Shown here piece after piece: positions 52,205-62,317 of a DNA stretch of 64,000 nucleotides. Where the stretch lies: contig NZ_JAQYWD010000027.1 of assembly GCF_030145145.1 (NCBI RefSeq), positions 1 through 64,000 on the forward strand, written 5' to 3'. A program made the position numbers and the translations under genes. The notes beneath the pieces were generated by a model that saw only the letters and a program-made list of their open reading frames with translations, made no database searches and was not told where the DNA came from. How positions within the stretch are numbered: position 1 is the first letter of the stretch; each line of letters begins with the position of its first letter. The stretch comes from Desulfobacula sp. Its GTDB lineage: Bacteria; Desulfobacterota; Desulfobacteria; Desulfobacterales; Desulfobacteraceae.

Positions 52205-53425
52205 TTATTTTTCTTTGTCCAGTCCAAATGCCGAGTGGAGGGTTCTCACTGCAAGTTCAGCATATTTTGCCAGGATGACGCAGGAAATTCTGATTTCGGA
52301 CGTACTGATTAACCGGATGTTGATATTCTCCGATGCCAGGGCCTGAAACATGGTGGCGGCTACACCGGAATGACTTTTCATTCCCAGTCCGATCACCGAT
52401 ACCTTGGCAATCTCAACTGCCGTCAGAATTTCATGGGCCCCCACCTCTTTTCCCACCCGTTCTGAAATTTCCCTGGCCCGTTCAAAGTCATCTTTGGTAA
52501 CCGTAAAGGTCAAATCGGTTTCACCCCCCGAGCGGGTGTTCTGGATAATCATATCCACACCAATCTCTGCCTGGGCCAGGGGAGAAAATATTTTTGCGGA
52601 AATACCGGGCTGATCCGGCACCTTTTTAAAGGTGATTCTTGCCTCATTCATATCACAGGTAATACCGGATACCACCACACTTTCCATATCTGAACTCTCA
52701 TTGACGACCATGGTTCCTTTCTCCTCATTAAATGATGACCGGACATGCACAGGGACATTATATTTTTTGGCAAATTCAACGGAACGGATTTGAAGTACCT
52801 TGGCACCCAATATGGCCATTTCAAGCATTTCTTCATAGGATATTCTGTCGATTTTTCTGGCACTGCTGCAAATTCTCGGGTCAGTGGTGTACACACCGTC
52901 TACATCGGTAAAAATTTCACAGACATCGGCTTTCAGGGCGGATGCAATGGCCACGGCCGACGTGTCTGAGCCGCCCCGGCCAAGGGTGGTGATGGCACCG
53001 TCTTCGTCCGCACCCTGGAAACCGGCAACCACTGCAATGTGGCCGTCGGCCAGGGCATGGAGGATGTTGGTGCCGTTAATATCCATAATTCTGGCCTTGC
53101 CTGAAATTTTGTTTGTCTGAATGCCGGCCTGGAATCCAAGAAACGATTTTGCCTTGTATCCCCTGGATTTGAGGATCATGGCCAGCAGTGCTGCCGTTGT
53201 CTGTTCACCCGTGGCCAACAGGACATCCAGTTCTCTTTTGTCAGGTGTTTTTGAGGCTTGTTCGGCAAGACGGATAAGACTGTCGGTCACACCTGACATG
53301 GCCGACAGGACCACCACGATCTGGTCGCCCTGGTCCTGGGATTTCTGGACCCGGTCTGCCACCCGGTTGATATGTTCAATGTCTGCAACAGACGTCCCAC
53401 CATATTTTTGTACGCGTAAAGCCAT
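52205..53425 (-). CDS. lysC: Aspartate kinase
   Basis: A 406-residue monofunctional aspartokinase. [31 protein letters not shown] and [14 protein letters not shown] form the kinase domain. Two ACT domains follow (about 265-400), so feedback control by lysine and/or threonine is likely. It opens the aspartate family of amino acids. No lysine riboswitch is seen in the 29-base gap to tsaE. Confidence 0.96.
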   Translation of the reverse strand: MALRVQKYGGTSVADIEHINRVADRVQKSQDQGDQIVVVLSAMSGVTDSLIRLAEQASKTPDKRELDVLLATGEQTTAALLAMILKSRGYKAKSFLGFQAGIQTNKISGKARIMDINGTNILHALADGHIAVVAGFQGADEDGAITTLGRGGSDTSAVAIASALKADVCEIFTDVDGVYTTDPRICSSARKIDRISYEEMLEMAILGAKVLQIRSVEFAKKYNVPVHVRSSFNEEKGTMVVNESSDMESVVVSGITCDMNEARITFKKVPDQPGISAKIFSPLAQAEIGVDMIIQNTRSGGETDLTFTVTKDDFERAREISERVGKEVGAHEILTAVEIAKVSVIGLGMKSHSGVAATMFQALASENINIRLISTSEIRISCVILAKYAELAVRTLHSAFGLDKEK

Positions 53426-53454
53426 AACAACTCCGATAGAGTAAATAGGTTAAA

Positions 53455-53919
53455 TTATGGAAACAATCTGCTTAACAGATTTGTTCCCGATTGTCCAGAG
53501 GCAAAAACAGATATTTTTCGGTTATAGTGGTCATCAAATGTAAACCGTATTTCAAGATCAAATTGAAAGGAAATCTCCGCCAGGATCCCGGGCCACTCTA
53601 CCACGATAACATGGGTGTCATCCACCAGGTCATCAAACCCGATGTATTCCAGTTCCTCCACAGATCCGAGCCGGTAAAGGTCCAGGTGGCAGAGGGTTAA
53701 GGTCTGGGCCGGATACTCATTGATAAGGGTGTAGGTCGGACTTGTGATATAGGTTTTTTCACTGATACCCAGTCCTTTGGCAAGTCCCTGGACAAAGGTG
53801 GTCTTGCCGGCGCCCAGATCACCGATCAGGGCGATGGACACCCCTTGGGAAATGCCTTTGCCCACCGCCTCTCCCAGTTCAAGGGTCTGTTGGGCACTTG
53901 TTGACGTCAGGGGGTTCAC
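53455..53919 (-). CDS. tsaE: tRNA threonylcarbamoyladenosine synthesis ATPase TsaE
   Basis: A 154-residue P-loop protein. IALIGDLGAGKTTFVQGLAKGLG is Walker A. TSPTYTLINEYP and CHLDLYRLGSVEELEYIG are TsaE motifs, and VIVVEWPGIL is the expected WP motif. It works with TsaB and TsaD to make t6A37 in tRNA. The start overlaps the nnr stop by four bases, a pairing seen in many bacteria. Confidence 0.93.
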   Translation of the reverse strand: MNPLTSTSAQQTLELGEAVGKGISQGVSIALIGDLGAGKTTFVQGLAKGLGISEKTYITSPTYTLINEYPAQTLTLCHLDLYRLGSVEELEYIGFDDLVDDTHVIVVEWPGILAEISFQFDLEIRFTFDDHYNRKISVFASGQSGTNLLSRLFP

Positions 53920-55481
53920 AACAGATCCTGATGAATGGTCCGGGGAATACGCTGGACCATATCAGTGGCCAGGAACCCGAACCGCCCCATGTCCCGGGAC
54001 AGATGATCCGCACACAACCCATGGATGTAAACACCGGCAAGGCTGGCCTGTTCCGGGGAGAATCCCTGGGCACAGAAGCCGGCGATCATACCGGTCAGTA
54101 CATCTCCCATTCCGCCACAGGCCATGCCGGGATTCCCGGTGGGACAGACATAGGATCGGCCATCGGGAAGGCTGACAATGGTCTGGGCGCCTTTCAGCAC
54201 CACAAGGGTATCAAATGCCCTGGCAAATTTTGAGGCCCTGCCGATCCTGTCTGCCTGGATTTCTGAGACGGTTACCCCACACAGCCTTGCCATTTCACCG
54301 GGGTGGGGGGTGATGACGGCCGGGACTTTTTTCTCGTTCAACACATCTGGGGTATCTGCAATCCCGTTGAGGGCATCCGCATCCAGAATCAGGGGGACCT
54401 CACTGGTTTGAATGAGGGCCTGGACCAGTTGCCGGGTGCCCGCCCGGGTGCCGAGACCCGGACCCAGTGCCAGGGCCTGTTTCCCCGTTAAAAGGGTTTG
54501 AATCTCCGCCAGACAATGATCGGATAAATACCCTTTTTCCCGTTCCGGTAACGGGCAGGTCATGGGTTCTAAGACCAGGGATTCCATGATGGGATTGAGG
54601 CTCTGGGCCACCCCCAGGGTGACCAGTCCGGTTCCGCACCGCATGGCCGCATTGGCGCAAAGGGCTGCAGCGCCGGTTTTTCCCACTGAACCGGCAATCA
54701 CCAGCAGATGACCGTAACTGCCTTTGTGGGTCTGGAACCCCCGGGGATGAAACCAGGCTGCAATATCCTTTTTTTCCATCACGGAGAGGGAAATATTTTT
54801 TTCCCGGGCAATGAAATGGGGAATACCAATATCAATGACCGCAAGATCACCGGTGTAGGTCTGTCCCGGATAGAGAATCTGGCCCCGCTTGGCGGCGGCA
54901 AACGTGGCCGTGGCATCGGCCTTCACCGCAACCCCCTGGGGCTGACCTGTATCCGAATGAAGGCCTGAAGGAATATCCACTGAAAAAACGGGATTTGGGG
55001 AGGCATTCATCAATTCAATGGCTGCCTTGAAAATTCCCCGGACCGCTGAATTCAGACCGGTTCCCAACAGGGCGTCAATGAAAAAATCATGATGAAGCAT
55101 CTTTGTTTTATGGTGTTCAAACGCCTCGGCATCCGGTATTTCAATGAGGGAACAGGCCGGGGATCGATCACATAGTTTTTCAACAAGATCCATATTGTTT
55201 TTTGCATCTCCGGCGACCTTATGCTTGGGCGACAATAAAAAAACAGTGACGGGAATGCCCTTTTCCATTAATAACCGTGCCATGACAAATCCATCTCCGC
55301 CATTATTTCCCCGGCCGGCCATCACGGCAATTTTCTTTGCGTGAAGCAGACCAAATTTTCTAATCAGAAAATCAAAGGCGCCCCGTCCTGCGGTTTCCAT
55401 TAAAACGCGTCCGGGAATGCCAAAAGATTCGATGGTCTGTCGGTCCATATCCTGCATTTGATTCGCGGTAACAAGTATCAT
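53916..55481 (-). CDS. nnr: Bifunctional NAD(P)HX epimerase/dehydratase
   Basis: About 521 residues repairing hydrated NAD(P)H. The N-terminal YjeF epimerase domain has ETAGRGAFDFL, GRGNNGGDGFVMARLL and DIPSGLHSDTG. The C-terminal ADP-dependent dehydratase has GSVGKTGAAALCANAA, GPGLGTRAG, ITPHPGEMARL and GNPGMACGGMGDVLTG. The ATG at 55481 is chosen because GGAGG at 55488-55492 is ideally spaced and the product then starts MILVTANQM. A longer frame from 55514 lacks such a site. Confidence 0.95.
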   Translation of the reverse strand: MILVTANQMQDMDRQTIESFGIPGRVLMETAGRGAFDFLIRKFGLLHAKKIAVMAGRGNNGGDGFVMARLLMEKGIPVTVFLLSPKHKVAGDAKNNMDLVEKLCDRSPACSLIEIPDAEAFEHHKTKMLHHDFFIDALLGTGLNSAVRGIFKAAIELMNASPNPVFSVDIPSGLHSDTGQPQGVAVKADATATFAAAKRGQILYPGQTYTGDLAVIDIGIPHFIAREKNISLSVMEKKDIAAWFHPRGFQTHKGSYGHLLVIAGSVGKTGAAALCANAAMRCGTGLVTLGVAQSLNPIMESLVLEPMTCPLPEREKGYLSDHCLAEIQTLLTGKQALALGPGLGTRAGTRQLVQALIQTSEVPLILDADALNGIADTPDVLNEKKVPAVITPHPGEMARLCGVTVSEIQADRIGRASKFARAFDTLVVLKGAQTIVSLPDGRSYVCPTGNPGMACGGMGDVLTGMIAGFCAQGFSPEQASLAGVYIHGLCADHLSRDMGRFGFLATDMVQRIPRTIHQDLL

Positions 55482-55715
55482 GGGTTTCCTCCCTTGATCG
55501 AATAATGTGTTCACCTGTAAATCCAGATTATCTTACATGATTTTACGGTAATTTAAACCCCTTTAACGGTTAAAATTTTTTCCAAAGAGAATCCGTTATT
55601 GAATAATCGCCGGAGATGTATTAATAATATGCTTACTCAAATTTTTGATGTTGAATGGATGACAGGATTTGTGGGGTCTTTCCCGTTGATAGTGCATTGA
55701 ACCAAGAGGCTCAAG

Positions 55716-57350
55716 ATGACGCATAAACCGGCTTATGAAGAATTAGAAGAAAAAATTCGGTTTTTTGAATCGGAAACCGCCAAAAGAAAAAAACTGGAGG
55801 CAGAACTTCATGAAAAAAGTCAACGTCTGATTGATACCAATAAAAGCCTGGAAAAGGCCATGTTTGTCTCCAATCAAATGACCGCAGATGCTGAAATCAG
55901 GAACTACCAGCTGGAACTGGAAATTCAACAGAGAATCCATTCTGAAAATATCAATAAAGCCATTTTTAAAATTTCCAATGCCATCAATACAACCGAAAGC
56001 CTGGTTGACCTCTACCGGGAGATCCATCAAGCCCTGAAGGGGGTCATGGCGGTCAATAATTTTTTTATCGCCACCTATGATCAAAAAAAAGACCTTGTGT
56101 CCTTTCCCTATCTCGTGGACAATCAAGGGGATGCACCGCCTTTTTTATCGGATATCAGCCTGAAAAAAGGATCCCTGACACGGGCGGTCATTGTTTCTGA
56201 AAATCCGGTATTTATAACACAGGATAAATCGATTAAAGGCGATGGGTCCATTGATCTGGAAGCCTGTCTGGGGGTTACGCCCCAGGCATGGCTCGGTGTA
56301 CCCTTAAAGATAAAAGGCGACGTGATCGGGGTAATGGCAACCCAGAGTTATACCGATAAAAATCAGTACTCCCTGTCGGATCATGATATTTTTGTGTCCG
56401 TATCAGAACAGGTGGCCCTGGCCATCGAGCGGAAACGCGCCAATGAAGCCTTATTGGAGAGTGAGAAAAAGCACAAAACCATATTGGCCAGTATTGAGGA
56501 TGGATATTGTGAAGTGGACAAAACCGGTTTGTTCACGTTTGCCAACGAGGGCATGTGCAAAATTACCGGGTATACCGGCCAGGTATTGCTGGGGATGAAC
56601 AGCATTGACATGCTTTATCCTAAAGATAAAGATCGGGTGATGAACGTCTTAACCCAGACGTATCACTCGGGTGGATATTTGACGGAACTGACCTATCGAA
56701 TGGTTCGAAAGGACAGGTCCGTCAGGCATGTTGGCGTCTCCGTATCCATCATGACGGGAATTGGGGGCAAAAAGATCGGATTCCGGTCGGTGGTAAGGGA
56801 TATTGACAAACGAAAAAAAGTTGAAGAAGAGCTGATCTATACGGCTTCCCATGATGCACTGACCGGCCTGAACAATCGAAAAGCATTTTATGACTATTTT
56901 GATCGCTGCCAGCAGCGATCAAACCGGGAAAACAACAAAATCGCCCTGTTTTTTCTCGATATTGATCGATTCAAACGGGTGAATGATACCCTGGGCCATG
57001 AAGCGGGTGACGCGCTGCTCAAGGAGATTGCCAACCGGTTAAAAACATCCCTGAGAAAAACAGATTTTATTGCACGGATGGGGGGCGATGAGTTTATCAT
57101 TCTTATTGATACACATTTGAGTTTTCAGCCTGAAACCGTGGCCCAAAAAATTGTATCCCTGTTGTCCGCCCCCTACCACATCAACCATCATACCATTGAC
57201 TATATTTCTTCAAGCCTTGGTGTCAGTATCTTCCCGGATGATTCAACCGATGTGAATGAATTAATCAATATGGCTGACAAAGCCATGTATCGTGCCAAGC
57301 AAATGAAAAATCAATACCGGTTTTTTTTCCGGCCGGGCCCAGAGGAATAA
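55716..57350 (+). CDS. GAF-PAS-GGDEF diguanylate cyclase
   Basis: A 544-residue soluble protein. A coiled-coil N-terminus (about 5-80) leads to a GAF domain (about 85-240), a PAS domain with PAC (about 250-375) and a GGDEF domain (TASHDALTGLNNRKAFYDYF, DIDRFKRVNDTLGHEAGDAL, IARMGGDEFIILI). The signature is intact, so c-di-GMP synthesis is likely. It is the third GGDEF-type protein in the window. It stands alone between nnr (divergent) and ispF. Confidence 0.9.
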   Translation: MTHKPAYEELEEKIRFFESETAKRKKLEAELHEKSQRLIDTNKSLEKAMFVSNQMTADAEIRNYQLELEIQQRIHSENINKAIFKISNAINTTESLVDLYREIHQALKGVMAVNNFFIATYDQKKDLVSFPYLVDNQGDAPPFLSDISLKKGSLTRAVIVSENPVFITQDKSIKGDGSIDLEACLGVTPQAWLGVPLKIKGDVIGVMATQSYTDKNQYSLSDHDIFVSVSEQVALAIERKRANEALLESEKKHKTILASIEDGYCEVDKTGLFTFANEGMCKITGYTGQVLLGMNSIDMLYPKDKDRVMNVLTQTYHSGGYLTELTYRMVRKDRSVRHVGVSVSIMTGIGGKKIGFRSVVRDIDKRKKVEEELIYTASHDALTGLNNRKAFYDYFDRCQQRSNRENNKIALFFLDIDRFKRVNDTLGHEAGDALLKEIANRLKTSLRKTDFIARMGGDEFIILIDTHLSFQPETVAQKIVSLLSAPYHINHHTIDYISSSLGVSIFPDDSTDVNELINMADKAMYRAKQMKNQYRFFFRPGPEE

Positions 57351-57429
57351 AATCTGCAACCGTCCCCTGTTTTGACGGCCGCCTGTCCTGGCCTCTTTTC
57401 CCGGGCCGTTATTATGCCGGACACAGGTT

Positions 57430-57458
57430 TTGACTTTTCAATGGAAAGTGACTATATT
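57430..57458 (+). promoter_or_regulatory. Sigma-70-type promoter of ispF-cysS
   Basis: TTGACT at 57430-57435 and TATATT at 57453-57458 are exactly 17 bases apart. Both are close to consensus. Transcription would begin near 57465, about 45 bases before the ispF ATG. This is the clearest promoter sequence in the window. Confidence 0.65.
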
Positions 57459-57511
57459 ATGCTTCACTTTTTTTAGGACACAGGCATCAATGAAAGGCAA
57501 ACGGACAGGAT

Positions 57512-58039
57512 ATGGAAATACCTGAGGTTAAAATCGGTTCCGGATATGATGTTCACCGGCTGGTATCGGGCCGGAAGTTGATCATCGGTGGTGTCCATAT
57601 TGACTTTCACCGGGGCCTGGCCGGTCATTCCGATGCCGACGTGTTGGTTCATGCCGTGTGTGATGCGATTCTGGGTGCGGCAGGACAGGGGGATATCGGC
57701 GATCATTTCCCGGATACAAATCCTGCCTATAAAGGCATTTCCAGTATGATCCTGCTGGAAACGTGTGCGGCATTGCTGGCCAGTGAAGGATATGCCGTAG
57801 CCAATATGGATTGCATTGTGTTTGCCCAGGTTCCCCGGATCAGTCCCTACAAGCGGCAAATGGAAGAAAATATTGCCCGGGCGTTGAAAATGGCGTCCCA
57901 CCTGGTGAATGTAAAGGCCACCACCACTGAAAAACTGGGGTTTGTTGGAAAAGAGCAGGGCATTGCCGCCCAGTGCACGGTATTGGTCACCGCCATCCCC
58001 AAACCAGACACCAGGGAAACCTATAATGGGAACGAATAG
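57512..58039 (+). CDS. ispF: 2-C-methyl-D-erythritol 2,4-cyclodiphosphate synthase
   Basis: A 175-residue enzyme of the MEP isoprenoid pathway. IGSGYDVHRLVSGRKLIIGG carries the zinc ligands Asp and His. HSDADVLVHAVCDAILGAAG and GDIGDHFPDTNP complete the active site. TTEKLGFVGKEQGIAAQCTVLV is the conserved end. Fifteen bases separate it from cysS, with which it is probably co-transcribed. Confidence 0.96.
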   Translation: MEIPEVKIGSGYDVHRLVSGRKLIIGGVHIDFHRGLAGHSDADVLVHAVCDAILGAAGQGDIGDHFPDTNPAYKGISSMILLETCAALLASEGYAVANMDCIVFAQVPRISPYKRQMEENIARALKMASHLVNVKATTTEKLGFVGKEQGIAAQCTVLVTAIPKPDTRETYNGNE

Positions 58040-58054
58040 AACAGGAAAAATAGA

Positions 58055-59488
58055 ATGGGTTTAAAAGTATATAATACCTTGCATGGTAAAAAAGAAGAAT
58101 TTGTCCCCTTGACAAAAGGGCGAGTCAAAATGTACGTCTGCGGTCCCACTGTATACGATACCAGCCATATCGGTCATGCCCGTTCCGTTGTGGTGTTTGA
58201 TACGATTTTCAGATGGTTGACCCGGCTGGGGTATGCGGTTACCTATGTGAGAAACTTTACAGATGTGGATGATAAGATCATTAAAAAATCCAATGAGCTG
58301 GGGGAAGCGTGTTCAGCCATTACGGAAAAATATATTGATGAATTCCACGCGGAAATGGATGCCCTCAATGTGTTGCGGCCCAGTGTTGAACCCAAGGCCA
58401 CCGAGCATATTCCGCATATTATTAATTTTATCCGGATGCTCATTGACCGGGGCAAAGCCTATTTTGTCGACGGGGCCGGGGTTTATTTTTCCATTGATGG
58501 CTTTAAGGAATATGGTAAATTGTCCGGCCGGAATCCCGAGGACATGCGGGCCGGGTCAAGAATCGCCGTGGATGAACAAAAGAAAAACCCCCTGGATTTT
58601 ACCGTGTGGAAACCGGCAAAGCCGGGGGAGCCTTTCTGGGAAAGCCCCTGGGGCAACGGCCGGCCGGGCTGGCATATCGAGTGTTCGGCCATGAGCTATG
58701 AATACCTTGGGGAAGGATTTGATATCCATGGGGGCGGCAAAGACCTGATCTTCCCCCACCATGAAAACGAGATCGCCCAGAGTGAGGCGGTCTTTGGCCG
58801 GCAATTTGTCAAATACTGGATTCACAACGGGTTTGTGGACATTAACAATGAAAAAATGTCAAAATCCCTGGGCAATTTCACCATGATCAAGGAAGTGCTG
58901 GACACGTATCCCCCTGAGGTGATCCGCATGTTCCTGTTGTCCAATCATTATCGCAGCCCCATTGATTACAGTGAAGATTCCATGAGAGAGGTTTCCATGG
59001 GGCTGGACCGGATTTATGCCTTTCTTGAACGACTGGAAAACGCCGGTGTAACCGGTGACGGGTCTCAAACGGGCGCGTTGTGGGATGATTTTTCCCATGC
59101 CATGAACGATGATTTCAATTCAGCAAAGGCCCTGGGCGATGTGTTTGATGCCGTCAAAAAAGGGAACCGGCTGCTGGATGATGTTCATGACAGGCCGGAT
59201 GACGATGTCCTGAAATCCTTAACCCTCGTTTATACCGATATTCGGGCCATCTCCCGGATCCTGGGGATATTTCTACTGGACCCCCATACCTATTTCACCG
59301 ATAAAAAAGAAAAGGGCATGGCCGACCAGGCCATTGATCCCCTGGAAATCGAAGACTTGATCCAGCAGCGGGCAGATGCCCGGGCGAACAAGGATTTTTC
59401 CCGGGCGGATGAGATCCGGGACCAGCTGCAACGCCGGAACATTGTCCTGGAGGATGGCCCCCGGGGAACCACCTGGCGAGTGGAATAG
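58055..59488 (+). CDS. cysS: Cysteinyl-tRNA synthetase
   Basis: A 477-residue class I synthetase. [18 protein letters not shown] holds the first zinc Cys and the HIGH motif. IECSAMS and [14 protein letters not shown] give the other zinc ligands. [12 protein letters not shown] is KMSKS. The C-terminal DALR-type domain ends in RGTTWRVE. Length and all active-site motifs are normal. Confidence 0.97.
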   Translation: MGLKVYNTLHGKKEEFVPLTKGRVKMYVCGPTVYDTSHIGHARSVVVFDTIFRWLTRLGYAVTYVRNFTDVDDKIIKKSNELGEACSAITEKYIDEFHAEMDALNVLRPSVEPKATEHIPHIINFIRMLIDRGKAYFVDGAGVYFSIDGFKEYGKLSGRNPEDMRAGSRIAVDEQKKNPLDFTVWKPAKPGEPFWESPWGNGRPGWHIECSAMSYEYLGEGFDIHGGGKDLIFPHHENEIAQSEAVFGRQFVKYWIHNGFVDINNEKMSKSLGNFTMIKEVLDTYPPEVIRMFLLSNHYRSPIDYSEDSMREVSMGLDRIYAFLERLENAGVTGDGSQTGALWDDFSHAMNDDFNSAKALGDVFDAVKKGNRLLDDVHDRPDDDVLKSLTLVYTDIRAISRILGIFLLDPHTYFTDKKEKGMADQAIDPLEIEDLIQQRADARANKDFSRADEIRDQLQRRNIVLEDGPRGTTWRVE

Positions 59489-59509
59489 ACCTTTCTATAT
59501 CCCCTTGAA

Positions 59510-60184
59510 ATGCATCCTTTTTCACACAGCCCTTATCGATCCGGCCCCATTCACCGATCCTGCCGGAAAATTTTTTGTTATGGCTCGATTGCCGGTATGA
59601 CCCTTGTGGAAGTGATGATCGCAGTGATGATATTAGGCATTCTCATGACCGGTTTGACACAAATTTTCGGCACGCTCACCCGGTCCATGCAGTTTGCCGA
59701 TGATCATTCCCAGACCAACGGGACCGCGTATTTTGCCATGGCCCGGATGGTCAGTTTCGTTGCGGGTACCGATGAGATCCAGATGCCTGGCGATGATGCG
59801 GCCGAGCATGATCAGTTGATCGTGGCAGAGCGGATCCTGGACCTGGTCGACAACACCCGGGCAGCCGGCAGCGATGGGATCCCGGATGCCGATACCGATG
59901 GGGACGGCCTGGTGAACGAGGGCGGGGGCGATGTGAAAGAGTATGTGTCCTTTGCGCTGGACAAGACCGATCCGGACAATTGGAAACTGGTGGAAACCCT
60001 CCCGGATTATCAGACCGCGGATACCGCCGATACCCGATCCCCCCAGGTCATCTGTGAACATGTCACCGGCTTTGTCACCCAACAGCTGACCCCCGGTGTG
60101 GTGCGCATCCGCCTGGCCACCGGGAAAAATGCCATGGCCGCTGTCCTGGAAAACCGGGCCCTGGCCCGGCTGCTCACCCCCTGA
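59510..60184 (+). CDS. Orphan prepilin-like (GspJ-type) protein
   Basis: A 224-residue protein. A leader of about 29 residues ends in IAG before MTLVEVMIAVMILGILMTG, a type IV prepilin site with Glu at +5. Most of the rest is a globular pseudopilin-like domain. Residues about 120-138 (DGIPDADTDGDGLVNE) form a DxDxDG calcium-loop of thrombospondin-3/dockerin style. It stands 21 bases after cysS, well away from the pilus operon at 35-42 kb. The start ATG has no clear ribosome-binding site. Confidence 0.75.
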   Translation: MHPFSHSPYRSGPIHRSCRKIFCYGSIAGMTLVEVMIAVMILGILMTGLTQIFGTLTRSMQFADDHSQTNGTAYFAMARMVSFVAGTDEIQMPGDDAAEHDQLIVAERILDLVDNTRAAGSDGIPDADTDGDGLVNEGGGDVKEYVSFALDKTDPDNWKLVETLPDYQTADTADTRSPQVICEHVTGFVTQQLTPGVVRIRLATGKNAMAAVLENRALARLLTP

Positions 60185-60201
60185 AATGCCACTGGTTCCT
60201 G

Positions 60202-61890
60202 TTATTTTTTTTTCAGTTTTGCCCAGGCATCCCTCAAGGTCACGGTCCGGTTAAATACAGGGTGATCCCCAAGGATGTCTGTTGAGCCTTGGTGCGCTGA
60301 ATCCAGGCAAAAGTATCCCAGCCGTTCAAACTGGTACACGGTTTCAGGGGCTGCCTCCCCCAGGCTTTTCTCCAGCTTGCAGGATGCCAGGGTTTCCAGG
60401 GAATCGGGATTTAAGTTTTCAATAAAATCCTGTTTGTTTTGTTCCGGGTTTTCATCTTTAAACAGCCGGTCATAGAGATTGACACGGGCATCAATGGCAT
60501 CTGCTGCATTGACCCAGTGAATCGTGCCTTTGACTTTCCGGCCGTCCGGGGCATTGCCCCCTTTGGTGGCCGGGTCATAGGTGCAGATCAGTTCGGTTAC
60601 CTTACCATCAGGGTCTTTGATCACCTGTTTGCAGGTCACAAGATAGGCATACCGCAACCGGACTTCCCGGCCGGGGCCCAGGCGGAAGAATTTTTTCGGG
60701 GGCGCCTCCATGAAATCATCCTGTTCCACATAAATTTCCCGGGAAAAGGTGATGGTTCGGGTGCCCATTTCCTGTTTCTGGGGATGGTTTTTGGCCACCA
60801 GCTCTTCAGTCCGATCCTGGGGATAATTTTCAATGGTGACCTTTAGGGGCTTTAATACGCCCATGACCCGGGGGGCTGTTTCGTTCAGGTCATCCCGTAA
60901 ACAACTTTCCAACAGCCCCATATCAATGCGGCTGTCTTTTTTGGAAACGCCGATAATATCACAGAACTGCCGGATGGCCGAAGGGGTATAGCCCCGTCTT
61001 TTCATTCCTTCCAGGGTGGGCAGTCTGGGGTCGTCCCAGCCCTGGACATGGTTTTCTTCCACCAGTCGCTGCAGTTTCCGTTTGCTCAACACGGTAAAGG
61101 TGATGTTCATCCGGGCAAATTCAATCTGCTGGGGGTGGCAGGGGGTTTCAAGCTCGTCCAGGATCCAGTCATACAAAGGCCTGTGATCCTGAAATTCAAG
61201 GCTGCACAACGAATGGGTGATGCCTTCCAGGGCATCGGAAAGACAATGGGTAAAATCATACATGGGATAGATGCACCATTGATCCCCGGTCCTGGGATGG
61301 GAGGCTTTTTTCACCCGGTAAATGATGGGATCCCTGAGGTTGATATTGGGGGAGGTCATGTCTATTTTGGCCCGGAGGGTATGCTCGCCTTCACCAAACT
61401 CACCCGCTTTCATCCGGCCGAACAGGTCCAGGTTTTCTTGTACTGATCTGTCCCGGTAAGGGCTGTTTTTGCCCGGTTCGGTCAAGGTGCCGCGGTATTC
61501 CCGAATATCGTCGGCCGTCAGGCTGCACACATAGGCTTTGCCTTTTTTGATCAGCTGGACGGCAAAATCATGGAGTCGGTCAAAATAGTCCGAGGCAAAC
61601 AAGGGGGTGCCATAGTCAAATCCCAGCCAATTGACCGTTGATTTGATGGAATCAATATAGACCTGCTTTTCTTTTGTGGGATTGGAATCATCAAACCGTA
61701 AATTGCACCTGCCATTAAACTTGCCGGCCATATTGAAATTCAGACAAATGGATTTAGCATGGCCGATATGAAGATATCCGTTGGGTTCCGGTGGAAAACG
61801 GGTGACGACCTTTCCCTGGTTTTTATTGTTGTTTATATCTTCTGTGATAATTGATTCAATAAAATGTCCCTTTTTAATGTCTGCGTCCAT
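60202..61890 (-). CDS. glnS: Glutaminyl-tRNA synthetase
   Basis: A 562-residue class I synthetase. FPPEPNGYLHIGHAKSICLNF contains HIGH and VLSKRKLQRLV is the GlnRS form of KMSKS. RFDDSNPTKEK and the C-terminal anticodon-binding beta barrels are present. Having GlnRS implies direct Gln-tRNA charging, although the GatCAB amidotransferase may also exist elsewhere. The gene converges on the orphan prepilin with 17 bases between stops. Confidence 0.96.
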   Translation of the reverse strand: MDADIKKGHFIESIITEDINNNKNQGKVVTRFPPEPNGYLHIGHAKSICLNFNMAGKFNGRCNLRFDDSNPTKEKQVYIDSIKSTVNWLGFDYGTPLFASDYFDRLHDFAVQLIKKGKAYVCSLTADDIREYRGTLTEPGKNSPYRDRSVQENLDLFGRMKAGEFGEGEHTLRAKIDMTSPNINLRDPIIYRVKKASHPRTGDQWCIYPMYDFTHCLSDALEGITHSLCSLEFQDHRPLYDWILDELETPCHPQQIEFARMNITFTVLSKRKLQRLVEENHVQGWDDPRLPTLEGMKRRGYTPSAIRQFCDIIGVSKKDSRIDMGLLESCLRDDLNETAPRVMGVLKPLKVTIENYPQDRTEELVAKNHPQKQEMGTRTITFSREIYVEQDDFMEAPPKKFFRLGPGREVRLRYAYLVTCKQVIKDPDGKVTELICTYDPATKGGNAPDGRKVKGTIHWVNAADAIDARVNLYDRLFKDENPEQNKQDFIENLNPDSLETLASCKLEKSLGEAAPETVYQFERLGYFCLDSAHQGSTDILGDHPVFNRTVTLRDAWAKLKKK

Positions 61891-61936
61891 TTATCTGTTT
61901 ATCCTTGCAGTTAGTGTTGAATTTAAAAGTTCTTAT

Positions 61937-62079
61937 CTCAACTTTCGGACGTTAGCTTTAATCGACGGGGTCAGGCTTTTTTTATGGTGCTTTTTATCAC
62001 TATTTCATAACCAGACAGGTAAAAAGTGCCATAAGGAAAGCCTGACCCCATGTAAAAATGGCCAACTCCGAAAGTTGAG
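61937..62079. repeat. REPIN-like palindromic element, copy 2 (inverted relative to copy 1)
   Basis: Outer arms CTCAACTTTCGG / CCGAAAGTTGAG and inner arms GGGGTCAGGC (61967-61976) / GCCTGACCCC (62040-62049) match copy 1 at 18547-18692 when reversed. The two diverge by scattered changes only. TCTTAT occurs on both sides (61931-61936 and 62081-62086), a possible target duplication. It lies just upstream of glnS and could affect its promoter. Confidence 0.8.
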
Positions 62080-62192
62080 CTCTTATTTATCACAGTTTTG
62101 ATTTGAGAGGCAAACACTATTGCGTTTTATCATGAGAAGTGGTGTTCTTTTCCTGTCTTCCGGCATGGTTTTGGTGTAGGATAGGAGGGAAC

Positions 62193-62273
62193 AAGGTCAG
62201 GCTTTTTTTGGGGTGAAGGCGATCATTATCCCGTGCTCAGCCGGGAAAAAAATAATAAAGATGGCCTGACCTC
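62193..62273. repeat. Diverged REP-like palindrome
   Basis: AAGGTCAGGC at 62193-62202 and GCCTGACCTC at 62264-62273 are the same kind of inverted arms as in the two REPIN-like copies, with one base changed. The intervening 61 bases are different and include a GC-rich stretch. It is probably an older member of the same family, 114 bases from copy 2. Confidence 0.5.
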
Positions 62274-62317
62274 ATTTGTTGATGACCCCAATTTATGTGT
62301 CTGGAGAAAAATTGAAA

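Noticed and set aside
53426-53454. Lysine riboswitch upstream of lysC
   Set aside because: The gap to tsaE is only 29 bases, too short for the conserved riboswitch core, and no such motif is seen.
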